DNA of 14,890 nt from NCBI GenBank assembly GCA_905210085.1, contig CAJLVJ010000046.1, positions 1 to 14,890 on the forward strand, written 5' to 3'. A program made the position numbers and the translations under genes. The notes below the pieces were generated by a model that was not told the DNA's origin, did not search any database, and saw only the letters and a program-made list of their open reading frames with translations. Shown in pieces: positions 1 to 7,763 of this stretch (the stretch's first letter is position 1; each line of letters starts with the position of its first letter). The DNA is from an uncultured Collinsella sp. Its GTDB lineage: Bacteria > Actinomycetota > Coriobacteriia > Coriobacteriales > Coriobacteriaceae.

Positions 1-162
1 ACCATCGCGCAGGCCGCCTATCTCAACGGCGTGCCCCTCGTCGTCGTGCGCGCCATCAGCGACAAGCCCTGCGCCGAGGGCCAGGTCGTCGACTACAACA
101 CCTTCGAGAAGAAGGCCGCCTGCGACTGCGCCCGCATCGCCGCGCGCATGGTTAAGCTTTAG
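1..162 (+). CDS. mtnN: MTA/SAH nucleosidase, C-terminal part (5' end outside window)
   Basis: The frame is open from base 1 and ends with TAG at 160-162, giving the last 53 residues. The segment contains VPLVVVRAISDK, which matches the conserved VVVRAISD block of 5'-methylthioadenosine/S-adenosylhomocysteine nucleosidase (Pfs/MtnN). The Asp of this block is the catalytic residue in the family. A family-typical FEKKAA helix follows. The enzyme is cytosolic, cleaves adenine from MTA and SAH, and feeds the methionine salvage/activated methyl cycle. A strong hairpin terminator follows the stop immediately, so this gene ends its transcription unit and is not linked to the sugar genes downstream. 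Most of the gene is out of view, so only the family call is secure. Confidence 0.85.
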   Translation, partial: TIAQAAYLNGVPLVVVRAISDKPCAEGQVVDYNTFEKKAACDCARIAARMVKL

Positions 163-217
163 GCCCTGCGCGCCGGGGCCCTTCTTTATGTTGGGACCCC
201 GGCGCGCAGGGCCCTTT
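163..217 (+). terminator. Rho-independent terminator after mtnN
   Basis: A perfect 16-bp inverted repeat (163-178 with 197-212) starts directly after the mtnN stop codon. Three further CCC/GGG pairs (179-181 with 193-195) extend it. Only a short T run (215-217) follows, so this may be a weak or partly Rho-assisted terminator. Confidence 0.75.
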
Positions 218-336
218 CCAAAGCGAAGTGTCGAGCCGAAGTGTTGAGCGTCGGCCCTGAATGTTCAATGGCCGTTGTTTTCTGCCCCTCAAGTGGTGGA
301 CTTTTCCTCGGGGCTGTTGATTCCCCCACGCGCCCC

Positions 337-380
337 TTTCCGTTCTCTGTGTTCCCCTTATACTCCTTGTACGAGGAGGT
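337..380 (+). promoter_or_regulatory. Possible promoter and strong RBS of the LevR-type regulator gene
   Basis: TATACT at 359-364 is a good -10 hexamer. The matching -35 (TTTCCG, 337-342, 16-base spacer) is poor, so this promoter may be weak or need an activator. GAGGAGGT at 373-380 is a near-perfect Shine-Dalgarno 8 bases before the ATG and fixes the start at 389. The rest of 218-336 shows no gene or clear structure. Confidence 0.4.
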
Positions 381-388
381 AAGAAGTC

Positions 389-3130
389 ATGGACAAGACC
401 GCACAGGACAGCTTGGCAAAGAAACCCGTCGACATGAGGGACAGGATTCTCGAGCATCTCGAGGCCCTCACCTCTGCCGTCTCGCTCGACGACCTTGCCC
501 GTCTGTCCACCTCCGACATCGCCGAGACGCTCATCATCTCCAGGAGCCTGGCGAGCCAGTACCTCAACGACCTTGTTCGCGCCGGCTTTGTGGTTAAGGT
601 GGCGGGCAGGCGTGTCCGTTATTTTCATCGCCGCGCGTTCCAGAAGCGTTTTCAGGTAAAGCTCTCTGCAAGCGAGTACGCCTCGCTCGCCGACCTCATC
701 CAGGCGACGGGAATCGCCGATCACCGCGACTTCGCGCGTGCCGTGGGCTTCGACCTGAGCCTCAGCTCCGTTGTCGAGCAGTGCAAGGCTGCGGTTCAGT
801 ACCCTCCGTTTGGCCTGCCCATCCTCTTGAGCGGCGGCGTGGGTGTCGGTAAGTCTTTCCTTTCTCGCCTTGTGTACGAGTACGGAAAGAACCAGGGCTT
901 GCTGTCCCGCGACTCCTCCTATGTGCGCATCGACTGCGCCGGGGTCCCGGACGCCGCCTCGTTCAACGGGCTTCTTGACGAGTCGATCGCGAAATCGCGC
1001 GGGGGTGTTGTCTTTGTCAACGGCATCGAGGCACTCTCTCCCTCTGCGATGGAACACTGCCTTGCGACGGCCCTCGGGCTCGATGCCTCCCAGGATGCGC
1101 CGCGCGCTCGCCTCGTTCTTTCGACGACGCTTTCCGCCGATGACCCGAAGGTTTCCTCGGCCTACAGCAAAATGCCCATCTGTGCCCGCGTCCCCTCACT
1201 CAAGGAGCGGACCCCCGAGGAGCGCGAGGATCTCATCTTGAGCTTCCTGCGCAGCGAGGGGTGCCGAATCGGTTCTGATGTGAAGATCAGCCGCGGCGCA
1301 TACCGTTGCCTCGTGAACGCGGACTTTTCCGATAACATCGCCGGCTTGCGCGCCTGCGTGACGAACTGCTGCGCCAAAGCGTTCCTCAATCGCGAGGGCG
1401 ACTACGTCGTCGTTCGCCCGTATCTTCTTCCCAGCGGGCTCCTCTCCTCCGCGCAGATCGATCAACAGCCCGACGATGGCGTTCTGATCGACGCGTCCCT
1501 GGATGCCGCCGAGAGCACAGGGCCGGTCGAGCAGGCGCTCGATGCCCTGTGCTCTCTCGATGAGCGATTCTGCGCCGGGGAGCTCTCTGTCTCCGAGCTT
1601 GTCTCGCAAGCTGTCTCCGCTGTGCGCGGCGTTGAGGATCACTTGATCTTCGGCCACGGCGTCGCCTCATCGAGGTCGCGCGCCTTCGAGCGCGTCGTGG
1701 GCGCGGTCCTTGCCGACGCAGGCTCTTCTTATGGCATCGAGCTTTCGAGGAAGGTCACTTTTCTACTGGCCCAGGAGATTTGCCTGCAGTTGTGGCCGGG
1801 CATCGGCCTGGCTAAGCGAAAGTCTGCCTGTGCGGAGCAAATTTCCCATCTCCTCGGTGCCGTGACCTCCGAATTGCCGTTTGCCTCGAGCGTCTCCGAT
1901 CAGGTCGCCGCAGACATGGAAGGGGCGCTCGGAATCCCGCTCGATCACTTCACGAAGACGCTTCTGACGTTGTGCGTCGCATCGGAGTCTCGCGACGCGA
2001 AGGCCCTTCGGACGCTCTGCGTCATCGTGTCACACGGCTACTCGACGGCGACGAGCATCGCCGACGCGGCGAACCGTATGCTCGGCGTGCATGTGTACGA
2101 GGCGGTCGACATGCCCTACGACCAGCAGCTGAAGGACATCGTCGGTCCGCTCCAGCGCCTCGTCGACCGCCATTCCTACTGCACCGGGGTCGTGTTTCTT
2201 GTTGACATGGGCTCTTTGGAGGAGGCCTATAAGGCCCTCGAGAACGTTACCGACTCCACCATCGGGGTGGTGAACAACGTCTCCACCGGGCTCGCGCTCG
2301 AGATCGGGTCCGGGCTGCTCGGCGGCAAGTCCATCGCCGAGGTTCTTGGCGATGCGACCGCCGTGTGCGTGACGCACTGCAAGGTAATCGAGCGCGTCAA
2401 CCGTGAGGACGCCATCGTCTTCTGCTCCGAGTCCGGGGTCGACGCGGCCGAGAGGATACGTCAGCTCGTCTCGCAGAGCCTCCCGCGCACCATAGGCGCG
2501 CGCCTGCTCACGAGGCCCTTCAAGCAGCTTGCCGCGAACGGGTCGAACGACGCCGTTTTCTCCGAGCACCGCGTCTGCGCCGTCATCGGCACGGGAGACC
2601 CCAGGATTGCCTCCGTTCCCTTCGTCGCCCTCGAAGACATTATGTCGACGGCGTCCGCCTCGAAGGTCGATGCCGTGTTCGGCAGGTGGCTCGACGTCTC
2701 CGAGCTCGCTTCTTTCCACGAGAAGCTGCTTTCGAATATGACGCTGCAGAACGTTATCCGCTCCATCACCATCCTCGACCCGGAGCGGCTGTTCCACGAG
2801 ATCGAGAGCGCCGTGCACGAGCTTCAGCGCAGAACGGGCGAGAAGATCAGCAGCAACGCCATCATCGGGCTGTACGTTCACCTCTGTTGCCTCGTCGAGC
2901 GCCTCGTCACCCGCAACCCCATCGAGACCTACGTCGGCCAGGATCGCTTCGAGGAAGAGCACGGCGACTTCATCGAGTCCTTCAGGCAGAGTTTCTCGAG
3001 CATCTCGACGCGCTATCGCGTGGAGGTTCCTGTAAGCGAGATCGCCTACGTCTTCGACTACATCAGCGTGAGCGCCGCCCCGGCGCGAGAGGAGCGTCTT
3101 GGCTCCTCGAGCCTCCTGTTCGACGAGTGA
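389..3130 (+). CDS. LevR/DagR-type PTS-controlled transcriptional regulator with degenerate AAA+ domain
   Basis: The protein has 913 residues, close to the ~900-940 of LevR-type regulators, and the family's domain order is visible. A winged helix-turn-helix spans about residues 16-80. An AAA+ (sigma-54 activator type) domain spans ~115-340, with Walker A GGVGVGKS at 149-156. The first PRD lies at ~385-500. An EIIA(Man)-like domain at ~540-650 has the likely phospho-His H549 in VIVSHG. An EIIB-like stretch covers ~670-790, and the second PRD ~795-890 with H831. Such proteins sense sugar through phosphorylation of PRD and EIIA-like histidines by PTS proteins. Here the GAFTGA loop is absent, Walker B reads FVNG instead of FLDE, and the arginine finger (RRRIP in relatives) reads YSKMP. 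ATP-driven sigma-54 activation is therefore unlikely. The PTS genes start 123 bases downstream on the same strand and are the obvious target. The family is secure; the mode of action is inferred. Confidence 0.9.
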   Translation: MDKTAQDSLAKKPVDMRDRILEHLEALTSAVSLDDLARLSTSDIAETLIISRSLASQYLNDLVRAGFVVKVAGRRVRYFHRRAFQKRFQVKLSASEYASLADLIQATGIADHRDFARAVGFDLSLSSVVEQCKAAVQYPPFGLPILLSGGVGVGKSFLSRLVYEYGKNQGLLSRDSSYVRIDCAGVPDAASFNGLLDESIAKSRGGVVFVNGIEALSPSAMEHCLATALGLDASQDAPRARLVLSTTLSADDPKVSSAYSKMPICARVPSLKERTPEEREDLILSFLRSEGCRIGSDVKISRGAYRCLVNADFSDNIAGLRACVTNCCAKAFLNREGDYVVVRPYLLPSGLLSSAQIDQQPDDGVLIDASLDAAESTGPVEQALDALCSLDERFCAGELSVSELVSQAVSAVRGVEDHLIFGHGVASSRSRAFERVVGAVLADAGSSYGIELSRKVTFLLAQEICLQLWPGIGLAKRKSACAEQISHLLGAVTSELPFASSVSDQVAADMEGALGIPLDHFTKTLLTLCVASESRDAKALRTLCVIVSHGYSTATSIADAANRMLGVHVYEAVDMPYDQQLKDIVGPLQRLVDRHSYCTGVVFLVDMGSLEEAYKALENVTDSTIGVVNNVSTGLALEIGSGLLGGKSIAEVLGDATAVCVTHCKVIERVNREDAIVFCSESGVDAAERIRQLVSQSLPRTIGARLLTRPFKQLAANGSNDAVFSEHRVCAVIGTGDPRIASVPFVALEDIMSTASASKVDAVFGRWLDVSELASFHEKLLSNMTLQNVIRSITILDPERLFHEIESAVHELQRRTGEKISSNAIIGLYVHLCCLVERLVTRNPIETYVGQDRFEEEHGDFIESFRQSFSSISTRYRVEVPVSEIAYVFDYISVSAAPAREERLGSSSLLFDE

Positions 3131-3151
3131 CCCCCCCCGCGCCGTCACGAG

Positions 3152-3181
3152 CTGACCGCGCGTCTTCAATAATCCGATAAT
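3152..3181 (+). promoter_or_regulatory. Sigma-70-like promoter of the PTS/GH172/fructokinase operon
   Basis: CTGACC (3152-3157), an 18-base spacer and GATAAT (3176-3181) resemble a housekeeping-type promoter. I see no convincing sigma-54 -24/-12 element (GG-N10-GC) in 3131-3253. A near-direct repeat, AATCCGATA (3171-3179) and AATCCGGATA (3197-3206), overlaps and follows the -10 and could be a regulator site. Confidence 0.4.
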
Positions 3182-3253
3182 CCCTCGCCCGGCGCGAATC
3201 CGGATAGCGCCAAGGCAGTGCTGAATGAAAAACTTGATTTGATAGGAGCAAAC

Positions 3254-3727
3254 ATGAGTGTTGTTATGGCACGAATCGACAATCGCCTGCTTCACGGCAT
3301 CATCGTGACGCAGTGGGCCCCGGTGTCGGGCGCAACCCGAGTCATGGTCATCGACGACAAGGTCGCCGGCGACGAGGTCCTGAAGTCCACCATGAGGATG
3401 GCGCGCCCCGCGGGCATGGCCGTCTCGATCATCTCCGAGGAGACCGCGCTCAAGAACTTCGCGGCGGGCAAGTACGACCGCGAGAAGGTCTTTGTCATCG
3501 CCAAGGAACCCGAGACGATGCTTCACCTGGTCGAGTCGGGCATCGAGCTCCCGTCGCTGATCGTCGGCGGCTCTCTTGTCAAGGAGGGCGGCGTCCAGCT
3601 CACCCAGCGCGCCTATGCCTCTGCCGAGAACGTCCAAAGCTACAAGGCGCTCATCGCCCACGGCGTCAAGGTGACGGCACAGTTCGTGCCCGCCGACAAG
3701 CCCGTCTCCGTCGCCGACCTCATCTAA
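3254..3727 (+). CDS. PTS mannose/fructose/sorbose-family EIIB
   Basis: The 157-residue protein opens with MSVVMARIDNRLLHGIIV, the EIIB(Man) active-site block. H14 is the predicted phosphorylated histidine. The VGGSLVKEGG and LTQRAYAS stretches later in the protein are also typical of the family. EIIB is cytoplasmic: it takes phosphate from EIIA and passes it to sugar entering through EIIC/EIID. The ATG at 3254 is chosen because AGGAG (3244-3248) lies 5 bases upstream and the length then fits the family; an in-frame GTG at 3218 would add 12 residues without an RBS. It is the first gene of the operon, with EIIC 9 bases downstream. Sugar specificity cannot be read from sequence alone; context points to a fructose-containing or related sugar. 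Confidence 0.93.
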   Translation: MSVVMARIDNRLLHGIIVTQWAPVSGATRVMVIDDKVAGDEVLKSTMRMARPAGMAVSIISEETALKNFAAGKYDREKVFVIAKEPETMLHLVESGIELPSLIVGGSLVKEGGVQLTQRAYASAENVQSYKALIAHGVKVTAQFVPADKPVSVADLI

Positions 3728-3736
3728 GGAGGGATC

Positions 3737-4522
3737 ATGGTCAACTTCACTATCCTGCAGGTCGTCCTTTTGACCCTGCTTGCCTTCATCAAGCACGTGG
3801 ACTACTACGGCATCCCGATGATCTTCGTCAACTATGCCGTCTTCTGGGGCCTTATCACCGGCGTGGTCATGGGCGACTGGCAGACCGGCCTCGTCATCGG
3901 CGGCACCATCCAGCTCATGCAGCTCGGCGTCGCGGGCTTCGGCGGCTCGTCGATTCCCGATTACGGCACGATGGCCATCATCGCCACCGCCTACGGCGTG
4001 ACCCTGGGCTCCGACACGGGCCTCGCCATCGGCCTGCCGGTCGGCATGCTCGGCATCCAGCTCGACGTCGTCGTCAAGATCCTCAACGGCTTTGTCGTCG
4101 AGAAGTCCCAGAAGTTCTGCAACGAGGGTAAGTTCAATCAGATGAACGCCATCCTGTGGGTCTGCCCCGCGCTCTTCGGCCTGTGCGCCGCCCTGCCCGT
4201 CTTTGTCTCCGTGACGCTCGGCCAGCCCGCCGTCAACTGGCTCCTCGAGGTCATGCCCCAGTGGTTCCTCTCCGGCCTCACCCTCGCCGGCAAGATGCTC
4301 CCGGCCATCGGTATCGCCATGCTGCTCCGCTACATGCCAACCGCCAAGTACTTCCAGTACCTGCTCGCCGGTTTCTTCCTCTCGGCCTTCCTGAACGTGC
4401 CCATCATCGGTGCCGCCATCGTCGGCGTTGCCCTCGCGATCGCGTTCTATCAGCGTGCCGAGAAGGACGCCGAGCTCACCGCCCACGCTTCCGCAGACGC
4501 CTTCATCGGAGAGGATGAGTAA
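3737..4522 (+). CDS. PTS mannose/fructose/sorbose-family EIIC (membrane permease)
   Basis: The 261-residue hydrophobic protein carries the family signature around residues 40-65: a GxxMGDWQTGLxIGGTIQLMQLG pattern followed by GVAGFGG and PDYGTMA. Several further membrane segments follow, with a short charged C-terminal tail in the cytoplasm. With EIID it forms the sugar channel. AAGGAGGG at 3726-3733 overlaps the EIIB stop region and sits 3 bases before the ATG. The stop is 2 bases before the EIID start, so the two subunits are probably translationally coupled. Length and motifs are normal for the family. Confidence 0.93.
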   Translation: MVNFTILQVVLLTLLAFIKHVDYYGIPMIFVNYAVFWGLITGVVMGDWQTGLVIGGTIQLMQLGVAGFGGSSIPDYGTMAIIATAYGVTLGSDTGLAIGLPVGMLGIQLDVVVKILNGFVVEKSQKFCNEGKFNQMNAILWVCPALFGLCAALPVFVSVTLGQPAVNWLLEVMPQWFLSGLTLAGKMLPAIGIAMLLRYMPTAKYFQYLLAGFFLSAFLNVPIIGAAIVGVALAIAFYQRAEKDAELTAHASADAFIGEDE

Positions 4523-4524
4523 CC

Positions 4525-5355
4525 ATGGAAAACGAGAACATCACCGTCGCCGAGGGCAAGCCCTCCGGCTATAAGGTCACCAAGAAGGACCTGCGCAACG
4601 CGAACTGGCGCTGGCTCATGAGCGTGTGCACCTTCAACTACCAGACCCAGCAGGGCGCCTCGGTCGCCTACGCCCTCTCGCCGATCCTGAGGAAGATCTA
4701 CACGAACGACGAGGACTATAAGCAAGCGCTCAACAACCACTTCCGCTACTACAACACCCAGCCTTGGCTCGCCGCCATCATCCTCGGCGCCTGCGTGGCC
4801 ATGGAGGAGCGTGACGGCCTCGCGGCGGCGGACGCCGTCCAAGACCTGAAGATCGGCACCATGGGACCGCTCGCCGGCGTCGGCGACTCCCTGCTCATGA
4901 CCATGATCCCGACCATCATGGGCTCCATCGCCGCCTACATGGCCATCGAGGGCAACCCCGTGGGAGCCGGCATCTGGTTCGCGCTCATCCTGGCCATCTT
5001 CTGGGTCCGCATGCACGCCCTCGAGTTCGGCTACAAGCAGGGTGTGAAGCTCGTCACCGACTTCAGCGAGAAGCTTCCCAACCTCACTGCCGCCGCCTCC
5101 GTGCTCGGCCTCACCGTGGTCGGCTGCCTCATCGCCTCGGTCATCGGCGTCACCTGCCCGATTAGCTTCAGCTTCGGCGACGTCTCGATGGAGATTCAGC
5201 CGCTGCTCGACAAGATCCTGCCTGCCATGATCCCCGCCGCCATCACGGGAAGCGCGTATTACCTTCTTACCAAGAAGAACGCGAGCATGACGGCCCTCAT
5301 CCTCGTGGTGATCGTCCTCGCGATGGTCGCCTCCGCCGCCGGCATCCTCGCCTAG
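4525..5355 (+). CDS. PTS mannose/fructose/sorbose-family EIID
   Basis: The 276-residue protein shows EIID landmarks in order: FNYQTQQGASVAYA (37-50; relatives have an N-x-x-x-Q-x-x-G-x-x-[FY]-A block), YYNTQP (75-80), AMEERDG (92-98), GPLAGVGDSL (114-123) and NPVGAGIWFALI (~144-155). Hydrophobic segments occupy the C-terminal third. EIID is specific to the mannose PTS class and forms the membrane complex with EIIC. GGAGAGGA at 4508-4515 inside the EIIC gene is the likely RBS. The gene is intact and lies in the standard position after EIIC. Confidence 0.93.
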   Translation: MENENITVAEGKPSGYKVTKKDLRNANWRWLMSVCTFNYQTQQGASVAYALSPILRKIYTNDEDYKQALNNHFRYYNTQPWLAAIILGACVAMEERDGLAAADAVQDLKIGTMGPLAGVGDSLLMTMIPTIMGSIAAYMAIEGNPVGAGIWFALILAIFWVRMHALEFGYKQGVKLVTDFSEKLPNLTAAASVLGLTVVGCLIASVIGVTCPISFSFGDVSMEIQPLLDKILPAMIPAAITGSAYYLLTKKNASMTALILVVIVLAMVASAAGILA

Positions 5356-5381
5356 CTTCGACCCAAGAGATTGGTGAATCA

Positions 5382-5780
5382 ATGAGAAAGATAGTTGTGG
5401 CGAGCCATTCCCTTCTCGCCCAGGGCTTCAAGGACACCCTCGAGTTCCTTACGGGTAAGAGCGACGCCGTCACCGCCGTTTGCGCCTACGTGAACGACAA
5501 CGGCGAGGGGCTCGACGCGGCGGTCGAGGCGGCGCTTTCGGGCACTGACGAGGTCGTCGTCCTTACCGACGCGCTCGGCGGCAGCGTGAACCAGCGCTTC
5601 TCCCGCTTCGCCTCCGACCGGATCCACGTGATCGCGGGTGTCAACCTCCCGCTCGCCATGACGGTCGCGCTCGCGCGCCCCGACGAGAAACTCGACTTCG
5701 ACGCCCTCGTCGACGAGGCGCGCCAGCAGATCGTCTACGTGAACGGTGCCAGTTCCGCCGAGTGCGAAGACGACGAATAG
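5382..5780 (+). CDS. PTS mannose/fructose/sorbose-family EIIA
   Basis: The 132-residue protein begins MRKIVVASHSLLAQGF. H9 in the ASHS block is the expected phosphorylation site of EIIA(Man), which takes phosphate from HPr. A V-V-L-T-D-x-x-G-G-S-x-N block around residues 59-70 is also typical of the fold (DLFGGSP/N in relatives). The RBS is weak (GGTGA, 5373-5377), so this gene may be translated less than its neighbours or rely on coupling across the 26-base gap from EIID. The GH172 gene begins 12 bases after its stop. A dedicated EIIA gene makes the complex a full B-C-D-A set. Confidence 0.92.
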   Translation: MRKIVVASHSLLAQGFKDTLEFLTGKSDAVTAVCAYVNDNGEGLDAAVEAALSGTDEVVVLTDALGGSVNQRFSRFASDRIHVIAGVNLPLAMTVALARPDEKLDFDALVDEARQQIVYVNGASSAECEDDE

Positions 5781-5792
5781 AGGAGGTCGACG

Positions 5793-6917
5793 ATGAGAGA
5801 GTTCCTTAAAGACGTGTGGATGCACGGCGGTGAAGAAAGCCGCGCCATCACCCCCGAGAACATCACGGGCGAGAAGGGCCACGCCGCCATGTCGGCCAGC
5901 CACCTCGGCGTCGGCCGCAAGGGCTCGTGCTGCGTGCCCCTTGAGTCCGGCGAGACCATCACGCTCGCGGACATCGAGGGCCCCGGCATCATCCGCCACA
6001 TCTGGATGACCGTCCCCGACAAGACCGCCGCCGGCAGCTTCGTCATGCGCGACCTCGTGCTGCGCTTCTACTGGGACGACGAGGAGACCCCCTCGGTCGA
6101 GTGCCCTGTCGGCGACTTCTTCTGCAACGGCTTCGGTGAGCGCGCCATCGTCAACTCGATGCCCATCTGCGTGAACCCGACGGGCGGCATGAACTGCTAC
6201 TTCGAGATGCCCTTCAGGAAGCACGCCAAAGTCACGCTTACGAGCGAGCACCCCGGGTTCATTAAGTACATCTTCTACACGTTCAACTACGCGCTCACCG
6301 ACGTGCCGGACGACGCCATGTACTTCCACGCCCGTTTTAACCGCGAGCGCAGCACCCGCAGGGGCGTCGACTACACCGTGCTCGACGGCGTGCGCGGTAA
6401 GGGCTACTACGTCGGCACCTACATGGCCCTGTGCGCCCTGGAGCGCTATTGGTGGGGCGAGGGCGAGATGAAGTTCTTCCTCGACGGCGACGAGGAGTTC
6501 CCCACGGTCACCTCGACGGGAGCCGAGGACTACTTTGGCGGTGCCTGGGCCTTCCTCGACAGGCCGCCCCACGCGCTGCCCGAGGCGCAGTGCTTCAACA
6601 CACTGTTCGCCGGCTACCCGTACCGCTCGACGCGCGACGCCACGCGCGACCGCTTCAGCGCGGGCAAGCCGAACCCGAACCCGATGCTCGCGACCAACGA
6701 CGACGCGCTGCCCAGGCACGGCCTCTACAGGTGGCACCTTCCCGACCCGATCTCGTTCAAGGAGGACCTGCGCGTGACGTTCCAGGACCTCGGCAACGAC
6801 GACATCAAGCTCTACGAGCGCGAGGACGACATCTCCACCGTCGCCTACTGGTACCAAAGCGAACCGCACGCCGTGCTCGCCCCGTTTGCCGCAAGGCAGG
6901 ACCGCGTGCCCAGGTAG
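5793..6917 (+). CDS. DUF2961 / GH172-family glycoside hydrolase, cytoplasmic
   Basis: The 374-residue protein shows DUF2961 landmarks: IEGPGIIRHIWMT (61-73), GDFFCNGFGE (107-116), NCYFEMPF (134-141), WWGEGEMKFFLDGDEEFP (220-237) and STGAEDYFGGAWAF (241-254). GH172 was founded on a Bifidobacterium dentium difructose dianhydride I synthase/hydrolase (an alpha-D-fructofuranosidase). Other members act on D-arabinofuranosides. Two glutamates about 20 residues apart are catalytic in the founder; E245 plus E223 or E225 are the candidates here. There is no signal peptide or membrane anchor, so it acts inside the cell, as its place between PTS and fructokinase genes implies. AGGAGG (5781-5786) sits 6 bases before the ATG. 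The family is clear. The furanoside substrate is inferred, and GH172 acting behind a PTS would need to accept a phosphorylated sugar. Confidence 0.85.
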   Translation: MREFLKDVWMHGGEESRAITPENITGEKGHAAMSASHLGVGRKGSCCVPLESGETITLADIEGPGIIRHIWMTVPDKTAAGSFVMRDLVLRFYWDDEETPSVECPVGDFFCNGFGERAIVNSMPICVNPTGGMNCYFEMPFRKHAKVTLTSEHPGFIKYIFYTFNYALTDVPDDAMYFHARFNRERSTRRGVDYTVLDGVRGKGYYVGTYMALCALERYWWGEGEMKFFLDGDEEFPTVTSTGAEDYFGGAWAFLDRPPHALPEAQCFNTLFAGYPYRSTRDATRDRFSAGKPNPNPMLATNDDALPRHGLYRWHLPDPISFKEDLRVTFQDLGNDDIKLYEREDDISTVAYWYQSEPHAVLAPFAARQDRVPR

Positions 6918-6944
6918 GGTCGCCTCGAAACAAGCCAACGTTAT

Positions 6945-6978
6945 GGGCGTCCGCGGTTGACCATGACTGCGGGCGTCC
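6945..6978 (+). promoter_or_regulatory. Intercistronic RNA hairpin between the GH172 and fructokinase genes
   Basis: Bases 6945-6957 and 6966-6978 can form a 13-bp stem with three G-U pairs and an 8-base loop. It ends 6 bases before the fructokinase Shine-Dalgarno (AAGGAGG, 6985-6991). Only CCTTT follows, so it is at best a weak terminator; it could be a processing or attenuation stem. Confidence 0.4.
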
Positions 6979-6996
6979 CTTTGTAAGGAGGATCGC

Positions 6997-7731
6997 ATGA
7001 GCGAAAAGCAAATGAGGCTCGGCGCCCTCGAGGCCGGCGGGACCAAGATGGTCTGTGCCGTGGTGTCCGGCGACGGCGAGGTCCTCGACCGTATGGAGAC
7101 CCCGACGCTTGCGCCCGCCGAGACCGTCCCGCAGATGATCGAGTGGTTCGCCGCCCGCGATGTGGACGCGTTGGGCATCGGCGCCTTCGGCCCGACCTGC
7201 GTCGACCCCGCCGACGAGCGCTACGGCTCCATCCTCCAAACGCCCAAGCTCGCGTGGCGAGGCTATGGTCTTCGCGCCGCGTTTGCCGACGCCCTCGGGA
7301 TTCCGGTGGCCTACGATACGGACGTGAACGTTGCCTGCCTCGGCGAAGCGGTCTTCGGCTGCTGCAAGGGGCTCAAGGACGCCGTCTACGTGACCATCGG
7401 CACCGGCGTGGGCGCGGGCGTCATGTGCGCGGGCAGGCTCCTTCACGGCATGCTGCACCCCGAGGCCGGCCACATGCTGGTAAGGACCCGTCCCACCGAG
7501 GAAGGACGCTGCGTCTGCCCGAGCCACGCGAGCTGCCTCGAGGGCCTCGCCTCCGGCCCCGCCATCGCCGCGCGCTGGGGAAAGCCCGCGGCCGAGCTCG
7601 CGGACAACGATGAGGTGTGGATGCTCGAGGGGGATTATCTGGCGCAGATGTGTGCGAACCTCGTGCTCATGTACTCGCCTCACCGCATCGTCCTCGGCGC
7701 GGCCGAGCTGGCAAGAAGGGCGCTCGCGTGA
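6997..7731 (+). CDS. ROK-family fructokinase (ScrK-like) with a shortened C-terminus
   Basis: The N-terminal ~234 residues follow ScrK-type ROK fructokinases closely: LEAGGTK (11-17), GAFGP (62-66), TPKLAW (82-87), DTDVN with the likely catalytic D109, phosphate loop IGTGVGAGV (134-142), HPEAGH (154-159), a Cys/His zinc-type cluster CVCPSHASC (172-180), and CLEGLASGPAI. ScrK enzymes convert fructose to fructose 6-phosphate with ATP. Relatives have ~290 residues; this has 244. After IVLG (231-234), where relatives read VFGGGVM and continue ~50 residues, it jumps to AAELARRALA, which resembles the normal extreme C-terminus (LGNLALAKK in the streptococcal enzyme). An in-frame internal deletion explains this best, and activity is doubtful. 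AAGGAGG (6985-6991) supports the start. It is the last gene of the operon. Confidence 0.85.
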   Translation: MSEKQMRLGALEAGGTKMVCAVVSGDGEVLDRMETPTLAPAETVPQMIEWFAARDVDALGIGAFGPTCVDPADERYGSILQTPKLAWRGYGLRAAFADALGIPVAYDTDVNVACLGEAVFGCCKGLKDAVYVTIGTGVGAGVMCAGRLLHGMLHPEAGHMLVRTRPTEEGRCVCPSHASCLEGLASGPAIAARWGKPAAELADNDEVWMLEGDYLAQMCANLVLMYSPHRIVLGAAELARRALA

Positions 7732-7763
7732 CTTGCGCTCTCTCCGCCATACAACGCGTTAAG

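Noticed and set aside
3131..3253. Sigma-54 promoter expected for a LevR-type system
   Set aside because: No GG-N10-GC element with acceptable flanks was found; the best candidate is a sigma-70-like pair at 3152-3181.
2030..4486. Long open frame on the minus strand (818 codons)
   Set aside because: It is antisense to the PTS operon and the regulator gene; its D/E/G/H-rich composition is typical of the complement of GC-rich genes, with no recognisable motif.
5379..7178. 599-codon minus-strand open frame
   Set aside because: It is the shadow of the EIIA, GH172 and kinase genes, all of which have clear motifs and RBSs on the plus strand.
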